Translations under genes and position numbers: made by a program
In this document: positions 13,765-20,241 of the stretch, in pieces
How the letters are laid out: each line of letters begins with the position of its first letter
Position numbering within the stretch: position 1 is the first letter of the stretch
The notes under the pieces: model-generated
Database searches by the model: none
Seen by the model: the letters and a program-made list of their open reading frames with translations, nothing else
Told to the model about the DNA's origin: nothing
Source: CAYHVH01 sp964360335
GTDB lineage: Bacteria; Patescibacteriota; Doudnabacteria; UBA920; 2-01-FULL-46-14
Direction: 5' to 3'
Assembly (NCBI GenBank): GCA_964360335.1
Contig: CAYHVH010000009.1
Coordinates: 1 to 30,365, forward strand
Length of the DNA: 30,365 nt

Positions 13765-14130
13765 ATGTCTCGGTCATTGAAGAAAGGTCCATACGTTGAC
13801 CCGCGGCTCTTGAAGAAAGTTCAAGCCAGGAAAGCCGGGGACAAGACCCCGATCAAGACCTGGTCGCGGGACCATACCATTACTCCTGCCATGGTCGGTT
13901 TTACTTTCGCGGTGCATAACGGGAAAAATTTTATAGAAGTCTTTGTAGCAGAAGATATGGTGGGTCATAAACTGGGAGAGTTTGCCCCGACGAGGAAGTT
14001 TATCAAACACGGCGGCCGGATGGCTCGCGAAGAGGCCGAGGCCGCGGCCCAAGCCGAAAAGGCCAAACTGGCCGCTGCGGAGGAAACCGAAAAAGCCGCC
14101 GCGGTAAAGGGTGAGGAGAAAAAAGCATGA
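13765..14130 (+). CDS. rpsS: 30S ribosomal protein S19 with Ala/Glu tail
   Basis: The canonical S19 core (MSRSLKKGPYVDPRLLKKVQ, IKTWSRDHTITPAMVGFTFAVHNGK, GHKLGEFAPTRKFIKHGG) is followed by about 35 extra residues rich in Ala, Glu and Lys. The total of 121 aa compares with about 92 for the family. The stop overlaps the rplV ATG (ATGA), so translation is coupled. Confidence 0.97.
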   Translation: MSRSLKKGPYVDPRLLKKVQARKAGDKTPIKTWSRDHTITPAMVGFTFAVHNGKNFIEVFVAEDMVGHKLGEFAPTRKFIKHGGRMAREEAEAAAQAEKAKLAAAEETEKAAAVKGEEKKA

Positions 14131-14708
14131 CGGACGGGAAATTAGTTGGGAAAGAAGTGACGGAGGTCAAAGCTTATGCTCGGGGGATACACATTTCCCC
14201 GCGGAAAGTGAGACTCGTGAGCAGACTCCTCAAAGATTTATCGGTGCAGGAGGCCCTGGACCAGCTTGATTTTTTGACGAAAAAGGCCGCTTTACCCATC
14301 AAGAAATTGGTCAGTTCGGCGGTCGCCAATGCGCTGCATAATTTTCAAATTGAGTCCGGGCGGTTATTCATAAAGCATTTTTCGGTGGACGGCGGGCGGG
14401 TATTTTTCCGTTACGAACCGCGGGCTCAGGGCCGGGCTTTTCCGGTCCGCAAGCGAACCAGCAATCTAAATCTGGTTTTGGGAGTAAGCAAACTAAAACC
14501 AAAACCGCAGCGGAAGGAAGCGGCGGCGAGCAAAACAGAGGTTACGGAAGAGGTGCAACAACCGGTCGGTCCGATAGCCGAGCCGAAAAAGTCCCGTTTT
14601 GCCTTTTGGCGCAAAAAGGACAAAGAGACAAAAAAGACGCTGGTCTCAACGAAGCCAGATGTCAAGGGAAAGAAGTATACTGCTTTTGACCGGAGAGGAA
14701 ACATGTAA
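14127..14708 (+). CDS. rplV: 50S ribosomal protein L22 with long C-terminal extension
   Basis: The L22 core runs from KAYARGIHISPRKVRLVSRLL to the tunnel-lining loop and RKRTSNLNLVLG. The protein then continues for about 70 residues with a low-complexity stretch (PKPQRKEAAASKTEVTEEVQ) and a basic-aromatic end (KKSRFAFWRKKDKETKK). The total is 193 aa versus about 110. Extra tails on neighbouring S19, L22, L23 and L3 suggest a lineage habit. Confidence 0.95.
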   Translation: MTDGKLVGKEVTEVKAYARGIHISPRKVRLVSRLLKDLSVQEALDQLDFLTKKAALPIKKLVSSAVANALHNFQIESGRLFIKHFSVDGGRVFFRYEPRAQGRAFPVRKRTSNLNLVLGVSKLKPKPQRKEAAASKTEVTEEVQQPVGPIAEPKKSRFAFWRKKDKETKKTLVSTKPDVKGKKYTAFDRRGNM

Positions 14709-14709
14709 T

Positions 14710-15381
14710 ATGGGTCAGAAAGTAAATCCAATCATCTTTCGTTTAAAAATTACCGATACTTGGAAATCGCGGTGGTTTGCCCGTGGCAAAAAATTTGCCC
14801 AAATGTTACAGGAAGACAGTAAAATTCGCGACTTCGTTTTGCGGAAATTTGCCAAAGCCGGGATTGTGCGGATTGACATCGAGCGGCTGAATCTGGAAAT
14901 CAATGTTATCATTCACTCTACTCGCCCCGGGATGATTATTGGCAAAGGGGGGGTGGGGGTGGAAGATTTCAAGAAGCAGATGAAAAAACAACTTCTGCTC
15001 AAAGGCGAGCTCAAAATTACGATTGAGGAGTCCAAACATTACAACTTGGAAGCCCAGGTCTGGGCCAATACCTTGGCCGAGCAAATGGAAAAACGGGTGG
15101 CCTTTCGGCGCGCTTTAAAGTCCGCGATCGAACAGGTTATGGACGCCGGGGCAGTGGGCGTGAGGATTGCGATTTCCGGCAGACTGGGTGGCGCGGAAAT
15201 TGCCCGGACCGAGTGGCTGTATCGGGGAAAATTGCCTCTCCATACGCTGCGCGCGAACATCGATTTCGCCACCGCCACCGCTTATACTACTTATGGGACA
15301 GTCGGGATAAAGGTCTGGATTAACAAGGGCGAAGTCTTTTCCGCCGTAGGCGGGGAAAAGACGAAATCCAGTAAAATTTAA
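14710..15381 (+). CDS. rpsC: 30S ribosomal protein S3
   Basis: The product is 223 aa from ATG 14710 (MGQKVNPIIFRLKITDTWKS), one nt after the rplV stop. The frame is open further upstream, but this is the conserved start. It has the KH domain with GMIIGKGG (about 76-83) and the C-terminal block GVRIAISGRLGGAEIARTEW. It lines the mRNA entry channel. Confidence 0.97.
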   Translation: MGQKVNPIIFRLKITDTWKSRWFARGKKFAQMLQEDSKIRDFVLRKFAKAGIVRIDIERLNLEINVIIHSTRPGMIIGKGGVGVEDFKKQMKKQLLLKGELKITIEESKHYNLEAQVWANTLAEQMEKRVAFRRALKSAIEQVMDAGAVGVRIAISGRLGGAEIARTEWLYRGKLPLHTLRANIDFATATAYTTYGTVGIKVWINKGEVFSAVGGEKTKSSKI

Positions 15382-15393
15382 TTTGAATTTTTT

Positions 15394-15804
15394 ATGTTGA
15401 TTCCCAAAAAACTTAAGCACCGTAAGCACCATCGGGGTCATAGCAGAGGAATTGCCACAGCCGGGAATTATTTGAGTTTCGGCACTTACGGTTTGCGGGC
15501 TTTAAGCAACGGTTGGGTCACGAGCCGGCAAATCGAAGCGGCGAGGCGGGCAATGACTCGCTATGTGCAGCGCGGCGGTAAAATCTGGGTCCGGGTTTTT
15601 CCGGACAAGCCGGTAACCACAAAGGGCAACGAGATTCCGATGGGCGGCGGCAAAGGGGCCGTGGATCATTTCGTGGTGGTGGTCAAGAAAGGGCGGATGC
15701 TTTTTGAAATGGACGGCGTAACTCTGGAGCAGGCTAGTGAAGCCATGCGTCTGGCGGCTCATAAATTGCCGGTCAAAACCCGATTTGAGGAGCGGCGTCA
15801 ATGA
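15394..15804 (+). CDS. rplP: 50S ribosomal protein L16
   Basis: The product is 136 aa, full length: MLIPKKLKHRKHHRGHSRG, SFGTYGLRALSNGWVTSRQIEAARRAMTR, GKIWVRVFPDKPVTTKGNEIPMGGGKG, and a C-terminal LAAHKLPVKTRF. It binds near the A-site tRNA elbow. Element C starts 4 nt after the stop codon. Confidence 0.97.
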   Translation: MLIPKKLKHRKHHRGHSRGIATAGNYLSFGTYGLRALSNGWVTSRQIEAARRAMTRYVQRGGKIWVRVFPDKPVTTKGNEIPMGGGKGAVDHFVVVVKKGRMLFEMDGVTLEQASEAMRLAAHKLPVKTRFEERRQ

Positions 15805-15807
15805 TGA

Positions 15808-15890
15808 ACCCCGTTAGAAATCTCCAATTCAACAAGATTTCACTAGTCGTTTTGAAATTCAACATTAAATGCAAGGATTTCTAACGGGGT
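15808..15890. repeat. inverted-repeat element C (83 bp) ending on the rpmC start codon
   Basis: ACCCCGTTAGAAATC (15808-15822) and its exact reverse complement GATTTCTAACGGGGT (15876-15890). Arms and total length are identical to element B, while the 53-nt interior is only about half identical by position. As at rplC, the right arm supplies the first two bases of the GTG start (15889-15891). An internal GATTTC offers a shorter alternative partner for the left arm. Confidence 0.88.
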
Positions 15891-16086
15891 GAAGATTCAA
15901 GAAATTCGTAAAAAAAGCGACAACGATTTGCTCAAAACTTTGGCGGAATCTAAGGAAGAGGTGCGAAGTTTGCGGTTTAAAATCGGCAGCCGCGAGGTCA
16001 AAAATTATCAGCTGCTGCGGCAGGCCAAAAAGAACATTGCCCGGATTTTAACGGTTCTTAAGGAACGTCAACAACATGTCCCGTAA
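15889..16086 (+). CDS. rpmC: 50S ribosomal protein L29
   Basis: The product is 65 aa: MKIQEIRKKSDNDLLKTLAE, then EEVRSLRFKIGSREVKNYQLLRQAKKNIARI, two antiparallel helices as in the family. The GTG start is fixed by alignment to the family N-terminus and lies in the right arm of element C. It overlaps rpsQ by 11 nt. Confidence 0.94.
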   Translation: MKIQEIRKKSDNDLLKTLAESKEEVRSLRFKIGSREVKNYQLLRQAKKNIARILTVLKERQQHVP

Positions 16087-16312
16087 AAAACTCGTGGGGC
16101 TGGTGGAAAGTGATAAAATGCAGAATACGGTCGTGGTGAAAGTCGCCGTCCTGAAAACGCACCCGAAGTATCACAAACAGTATGCGGTTACCAAGCGTTA
16201 CCAGGCGCATGATGAAAAAGGGGAGTACCATGCGGGGGATGTCGTGGAGATTGAGGAAACTGCCCCGGTTTCCAGGAAGAAACGCTGGGCCGTGGTAAGA
16301 AAGGTTAAATGA
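16076..16312 (+). CDS. rpsQ: 30S ribosomal protein S17
   Basis: The product is 78 aa with an OB fold: MSRKKLVGLVESDKMQNTVVVKV, then HPKYHKQYAVTKRYQAHDEKG and GDVVEIEETAPVSRKKRWAVV. It overlaps the end of rpmC, which implies coupled translation. Confidence 0.96.
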   Translation: MSRKKLVGLVESDKMQNTVVVKVAVLKTHPKYHKQYAVTKRYQAHDEKGEYHAGDVVEIEETAPVSRKKRWAVVRKVK

Positions 16313-16339
16313 CCGATTCTTATTAGCAGTTCTTAGGAT

Positions 16340-16711
16340 ATGATTCACCTCCGAACCAGATTAGTCGTAGCCGATAATACGGGCGCCAAAGAGATCGCCG
16401 TTTTTAGCGTTTCCGGCAGCAACCGCCGGCACCACGTGGGACTGGGAGACATCGTGGCCGCCTCGGTCAAGGACGCGAGCTCCGCCGGTCAAGTGAAGAA
16501 GGGCGATAAAGTTTACGCCGTGATTGTCCGGACGCGCAAAGAAATTCGTCGGCCGGACGGTTCTTATATCCGGTTTGACGAGAACGCCGCGGTGCTGGTG
16601 AATAAGGAGACCGGGGAACCGAGAGGGACGAGAATCTTCGGGCCGATCCCGCGGGAATTGCGGGATTTGGGTTTTACTAAAATTGTAAGTTTGGCCCCCG
16701 AGGTGATTTGA
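16340..16711 (+). CDS. rplN: 50S ribosomal protein L14
   Basis: The product is 123 aa, standard length: MIHLRTRLVVADNTGAKEIAVF, KKGDKVYAVIVRTRKEIRRPDGSYIRFDENAAVLVN, and RIFGPIPRELRDLGFTKIVSLAPEVI. It forms an intersubunit bridge and is the binding site for silencing factor RsfS. One nt separates it from rplX. Confidence 0.98.
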   Translation: MIHLRTRLVVADNTGAKEIAVFSVSGSNRRHHVGLGDIVAASVKDASSAGQVKKGDKVYAVIVRTRKEIRRPDGSYIRFDENAAVLVNKETGEPRGTRIFGPIPRELRDLGFTKIVSLAPEVI

Positions 16712-16712
16712 G

Positions 16713-17024
16713 ATGACTTTCTTACGGAAAGGTGACATGGTGAAAATTCTGGTGGGTAAGGACCGGGCCAAAACCGGGAAAGTTATTTTTGTGAAGGCGG
16801 ATTCCGGAAAAGCCACGGTGGAAGGCCGGAACCTTGCTGTCCGCCACGAGCGGCCGAAACGGGCGGGACAGAAAGGTCAAAAAATTCAGTTTCCCCGGCC
16901 GGTCGCAATTTCCAATTTGATGCTGATTTGTCCCCACTGCAAAAAACCCAGCCGGGTCGGTCAGCATCTGGACGCGGAGGGGCGAAAAAGCCGAATCTGT
17001 AAAAACTGCGGGAAGCAAATATGA
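16713..17024 (+). CDS. rplX: 50S ribosomal protein L24 with zinc-ribbon tail
   Basis: The product is 103 aa. The KOW motif (KGDMVKILVGKDRAKTGKVIFVKAD) is near the N-terminus, followed by IQFPRPVAISNLMLI. The C-terminus has two CxxC pairs (CPHC and CKNC), a probable zinc ribbon as in many bacterial L24 proteins. The start could be ATG 16713 or ATG 16737; the first is kept because it abuts rplN. It overlaps rplE by 4 nt. Confidence 0.95.
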   Translation: MTFLRKGDMVKILVGKDRAKTGKVIFVKADSGKATVEGRNLAVRHERPKRAGQKGQKIQFPRPVAISNLMLICPHCKKPSRVGQHLDAEGRKSRICKNCGKQI

Positions 17025-17596
17025 GCCGACTCTTCAAACAATACCGCACTACGATTTTGCCAAAGCTGCAAACGGAATTGCACGCCGCGAATATTATGGC
17101 CGTACCGCGCTTAAAGAAAATCATCGTGAATGCCGGGATCGGGAAGCTTTTGCAACAACAGCCGAAAAATCTGGAAAATTATGTCGACGCGGTACGGAAA
17201 ATTACCGGCCAGCAGCCAGTGGTCACCCGAGCGAAACGAGCCATTTCCGGGTTCAAGACGAGACAGGGTCAGGTTGTCGGTTTGCGGGTGACGTTGCGCG
17301 GCAAGCGGATGTACGAGTTTTTGGACAAGTTGATTAACGTGGCGTTGCCGCGAACCCGGGATTTTCGGGGCATGTCGCGCCAAGGATTTGACCGGCGCGG
17401 TAATTATTCCCTGGGTTTGCGGGAACATTTGGTCTTTCCGGAGATGGCCCAAGAAGACCTCACGACGAACTTCGGTCTAGGGGTGACGATTGCTACGACC
17501 GCAAAAGATGATAAAGAAGCTTATATGTTGCTTAAGAAATTTGGTTTCCCATTTTCCGCCGAAGACGGATCCGCCCCTGGCGGAAAAGGACGTTAG
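17021..17596 (+). CDS. rplE: 50S ribosomal protein L5
   Basis: The product is 191 aa: MSRLFKQYRTTILPKLQTEL, VPRLKKIIVNAGIGKLL, TRAKRAISGFKTRQGQVVGLRVTLRG, FRGMSRQGFDRRGNYSLGLREHLVFPE. The family's usual C-terminus (FGFPF) is followed by about 12 extra residues encoded across a TCCGCC-CCT-GGCGGA hairpin (17570-17584). L5 contacts 5S rRNA and P-site tRNA. The coupled start overlaps rplX. Confidence 0.97.
   Translation: MSRLFKQYRTTILPKLQTELHAANIMAVPRLKKIIVNAGIGKLLQQQPKNLENYVDAVRKITGQQPVVTRAKRAISGFKTRQGQVVGLRVTLRGKRMYEFLDKLINVALPRTRDFRGMSRQGFDRRGNYSLGLREHLVFPEMAQEDLTTNFGLGVTIATTAKDDKEAYMLLKKFGFPFSAEDGSAPGGKGR
17586..17590 (+). promoter_or_regulatory. ribosome-binding site supporting the CTG start of rpsN
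   Basis: AAGGA at 17586-17590, inside the end of rplE and 10 nt before CTG 17601. It supports initiation at that codon. Confidence 0.5.
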
Positions 17597-17600
17597 TTAA

Positions 17601-17786
17601 CTGGCCAAAAAAAGTCAGATTGCCAAACAAAAAAGGGAGCCCAAGTATTCCAGCCGGCTGATGCGGCGGTGTTGGCGGTGCGGGCGGATTCGGGGTTATA
17701 TGCGGGATTTTGATTTGTGTCGGATTTGTTTTCGGGAAATGGCCAGTCGCGGCGAAATACCGGGGATAATTAAGTCTAGCTGGTAG
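17601..17786 (+). CDS. rpsN: 30S ribosomal protein S14, zinc type, with a CTG start
   Basis: A 61-aa S14 of the short zinc-binding type, with C-x2-C...C-x2-C (CWRCG, then LCRIC), plus YMRDFDLCRICFREMASRGE and the conserved end PGIIKSSW. Translating from CTG 17601 gives MAKKSQIAKQKREPKYSSRL, which matches the usual N-terminus. The codon just before (17598-17600) is TAA in frame, and no ATG, GTG or TTG occurs before the first Met inside the protein (21 codons in, next to the first Cys). CTG is therefore the most likely start. It lies 4 nt after the rplE stop. Confidence 0.92.
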   Translation: MAKKSQIAKQKREPKYSSRLMRRCWRCGRIRGYMRDFDLCRICFREMASRGEIPGIIKSSW

Positions 17787-17916
17787 ATGACAATGCAAAA
17801 TGTAAAATGCAAATATCAAAATTATGGTATGCGCTTCGCGTATGAATTTTTCCAGTCGTCCGCGGAGCGGACCCCGAAATTTTGCATTTTGATTTTTGAT
17901 TTTTGAATTTGCGACG
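17787..17916. repeat. AATGCAAAATG-family repeat, copy 2 (rpsN-rpsH gap)
   Basis: It has the same left block as copy 1 (AATGCAAAATGTAAAATGC and on to ATATCAAAA, 17792-17820), the same CGAAATTTTGCAT (about 17873-17885), and the same TTTTGATTTTTGA-rich end. The inner part differs and has its own hairpins: a TATGCGC/GCGTATG-like stem near 17828-17845, and GTCCGC-GGA-GCGGAC near 17857-17871. It fills the whole gap between rpsN and rpsH. Confidence 0.75.
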
Positions 17917-18321
17917 ATGACTGATCCAATTGCTGACATGTTAACCCAAATCCGCAACGCCCAGCTTTCGAAAAAACCGGAAGTGGCGGTGCCCTACTCT
18001 GCGCTGAAACAGAATTTGGCCGCGCTTTTCCAGAAGCAGGGCTTCCTGTCAGGGGTCGAGGTTTTGTCTGCCGAAGGCGGAGAGCCGAAGCGGAAATTCC
18101 TAAAGTTGCAGCTTAAATACGCTCCTTCAGGCCGGGCGCTCATTACCGGATTGAAACGAGTGAGCCGGCCCGGACAGCGAATCTATGCGCGGGTGACCGA
18201 GATTCCCCGGTGGCGCGCCGGTTTGGGTTCGGTCATTCTTTCGACATCCAAGGGGCTAATGACGGACCAGGAAGCGCGGGAACAGAAGGTGGGCGGTGAA
18301 ATTATTTGCCAGATTTGGTAA
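17917..18321 (+). CDS. rpsH: 30S ribosomal protein S8
   Basis: The product is 134 aa from ATG 17917 (MTDPIADMLTQIRNAQLSKK), the canonical start; an in-frame TTG 21 nt upstream lies in the repeat and is unlikely. The C-terminal block VILSTSKGLMTDQEAREQKVGGEIICQIW is intact. S8 is the spc-operon autorepressor in E. coli; no known target is recognised here. Confidence 0.97.
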   Translation: MTDPIADMLTQIRNAQLSKKPEVAVPYSALKQNLAALFQKQGFLSGVEVLSAEGGEPKRKFLKLQLKYAPSGRALITGLKRVSRPGQRIYARVTEIPRWRAGLGSVILSTSKGLMTDQEAREQKVGGEIICQIW

Positions 18322-18363
18322 TAATTTCAAGATTTTATTTTTAGGATTCTGGATTTTTAAATC

Positions 18364-18918
18364 ATGTCGAAAATCGGCAAGAAACCCATAGTCGTCCCCG
18401 AGGCAGTTCAGGTGGATGTGCGCGATGGTCAGGCCACCATCAAGGGGCCGAAAGGGGAACAAATAGTGAAGCTCCATCCAGCAGTTCGGGTCCTCCTAAG
18501 TCAAAAGGAATTGCGGGTGACTGTCGCTAATCCCGAAAACCGAAAACAACGAGCCTTGTGGGGAACCTTTCGGGCCCTCTTACAGAACGCGGTTCAAGGG
18601 GCAGTTCAGGGCTTTGAGCGGAAGTTGGAGGTCGTGGGTGTGGGCTACAAGGCCGCCGTTAGTGGCCAGAAACTGGTTTTAAACTTGGGTTATTCCCATC
18701 CCATCGAACTTTCTATCCCGCCGGGCTTGGAAGTGAAGGTGGAAAAGAATATGATTACGGTCACGGGGGCGAACAAACAGGAAGTCGGGGAATTTGCGGC
18801 CCGCATCCGGAGCAAGCGTCCCCCGGAACCGTACAAGGGCAAGGGGGTTAAGTATCAAGACGAAGTTATCCGTCGAAAACCCGGCAAGGTGGTCAAAGCC
18901 GTGGGTGCCGCCGGCTAA
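18364..18918 (+). CDS. rplF: 50S ribosomal protein L6
   Basis: The product is 184 aa with two L6 domains. It starts MSKIGKKPIVVPEAVQVDVR, contains GTFRALLQNAVQGAVQGFERKLEVVGVGYKAA, and ends in the signature RSKRPPEPYKGKGVKYQDEVIRRKPGK. It binds near the sarcin-ricin loop. A 42-nt gap precedes it without a promoter. Confidence 0.98.
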   Translation: MSKIGKKPIVVPEAVQVDVRDGQATIKGPKGEQIVKLHPAVRVLLSQKELRVTVANPENRKQRALWGTFRALLQNAVQGAVQGFERKLEVVGVGYKAAVSGQKLVLNLGYSHPIELSIPPGLEVKVEKNMITVTGANKQEVGEFAARIRSKRPPEPYKGKGVKYQDEVIRRKPGKVVKAVGAAG

Positions 18919-18945
18919 GAGTCAGCTTTTAACTTATTAGCTATT

Positions 18946-19305
18946 ATGACGAAGAGGTCAGCGAATGGAAAAAGAGGAAATCGGCTGAGACGCCACCAGA
19001 GGGTGCGGGCGAGGATCGCGGGTACCGGCGATCGGCCGCGCCTCGTAGTCTTTAGAAGCCATCGCCATACCCATCTCCAGTTGATTGACGATTCGACCGG
19101 CACGACCCTGGCCGCCGCCTCGACTCTGGAGACCCGGAAGTTAAAGGGCCAACAGGCCAGAGCAGCAGCCGTAGCGAAACTTTTGGCCCAGCGCGCGGTC
19201 AAAAAAGGGATCAAAAGCGTGGTGTTTGATCGCGGCGGTTATCAGTACCATGGCCGGGTCAAAGCCGTAGCAGAAGCCGCTCGTGAAGCAGGACTTAAGT
19301 TTTAA
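18946..19305 (+). CDS. rplR: 50S ribosomal protein L18
   Basis: The product is 119 aa. A basic N-terminus is followed by RLRRHQRVRARIAGTGDRPRLVVFRSHRHTHLQLIDDSTG and the C-terminal FDRGGYQYHGRVKAVAEAAREAGLKF. It binds 5S rRNA. It ends 8 nt before rpsE. Confidence 0.97.
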   Translation: MTKRSANGKRGNRLRRHQRVRARIAGTGDRPRLVVFRSHRHTHLQLIDDSTGTTLAAASTLETRKLKGQQARAAAVAKLLAQRAVKKGIKSVVFDRGGYQYHGRVKAVAEAAREAGLKF

Positions 19306-19313
19306 CTGGAATT

Positions 19314-19772
19314 ATGGTTCACGAAGTCATCAAAAAAGAATTTGACAACAAGGTCGTGGAAATCAGGCGGGTGACCCGCGTGGTGGCTGGCGGCAAACGA
19401 ATGCGGTTTCGCGCGCTCGTGGTCATCGGGGATCGCAACGGCCGAGTGGGGATCGGATTGCGCAAAGGAGTGGACGTTGCCGACGCCATTGGCAAAGCCA
19501 CCAGCCAAGCCAAGAAACATCTGATTCAGGCCCCGCTCAAGGACGGGACGATTCCCCAACGGATTCAAATGAAATACAAATCCGCCGTGGTTCTGCTGAA
19601 ACCGGCCCGGGCCGGTACCGGGATTATCGCCGGCGGCCCGGTGCGGGCGGTTTTAAGTTTAGCAGGCGTTAAAAACATTACCAGTAAAATGCTGGGTTCC
19701 TCGAATAAAATCAGCAACGTCCGGGCGACCTACGAGGCGCTGCGGCAGTTGCGGGAACGATTTAGCGAATAA
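19314..19772 (+). CDS. rpsE: 30S ribosomal protein S5
   Basis: The product is 152 aa: an N-terminal dsRBD-like domain (VVEIRRVTRVVAGGKRMRFRALVVIGDRNGRVGIGLRKG) and the C-terminal GTGIIAGGPVRAVLSLAGVKNITSKMLGSSN. It is shorter at the N-terminus than in most bacteria. No rpmD (L30) ORF follows: the next gene, 13 nt later, is rplO. Confidence 0.97.
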   Translation: MVHEVIKKEFDNKVVEIRRVTRVVAGGKRMRFRALVVIGDRNGRVGIGLRKGVDVADAIGKATSQAKKHLIQAPLKDGTIPQRIQMKYKSAVVLLKPARAGTGIIAGGPVRAVLSLAGVKNITSKMLGSSNKISNVRATYEALRQLRERFSE

Positions 19773-19785
19773 TCTAAAACCAATC

Positions 19786-20226
19786 ATGCTCAACTTATCT
19801 AACCTAAAGCCGAGTTCCAAGCGCAAGGCCCGTAAACGAGTCGGCCGGGGTTCGGGTTCCGGGCAGGGGACTTATGCCGGCCGGGGGCTCAAGGGACAGC
19901 GGGCCAGAAGCGGTAGCAGCATTCCGCCAGGGTTTGAGGGAGGGCGGATGCCGCTCATCCGGCAGCTGCCCAAGCGCGGCGGTTTTCGTTCTCTTAAGGT
20001 TAAACCCCAGACCATCAGCCTCAAGGCGATTGCCAAAGCTTTCCGGGAAGGCGGTTTGGTGAGTCCCAAAACTTTGCGCGATCAGGGATTCATCGAGAGT
20101 TTGGGCCGCGAGGTGAAGATTGTCGGCCAGGGTCAATTGCCAGCGAAATTGCAGTTTAAAAAGGTCAAATTGTCGGAGGCAGCGCGGCGGGCGGCGGAAC
20201 AAGCCGGCGGCCGGATAGAGAATTAA
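19786..20226 (+). CDS. rplO: 50S ribosomal protein L15
   Basis: The product is 146 aa. The glycine-rich, basic N-terminus KARKRVGRGSGSGQGTYAGRGLKGQRARSG is characteristic. GFEGGRMPLIRQLPKRGGF and a normal C-terminal domain follow. It directly follows rpsE without L30 and precedes secY by 15 nt. Confidence 0.97.
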   Translation: MLNLSNLKPSSKRKARKRVGRGSGSGQGTYAGRGLKGQRARSGSSIPPGFEGGRMPLIRQLPKRGGFRSLKVKPQTISLKAIAKAFREGGLVSPKTLRDQGFIESLGREVKIVGQGQLPAKLQFKKVKLSEAARRAAEQAGGRIEN

Positions 20227-20241
20227 TGCTTCCGGGCCATT

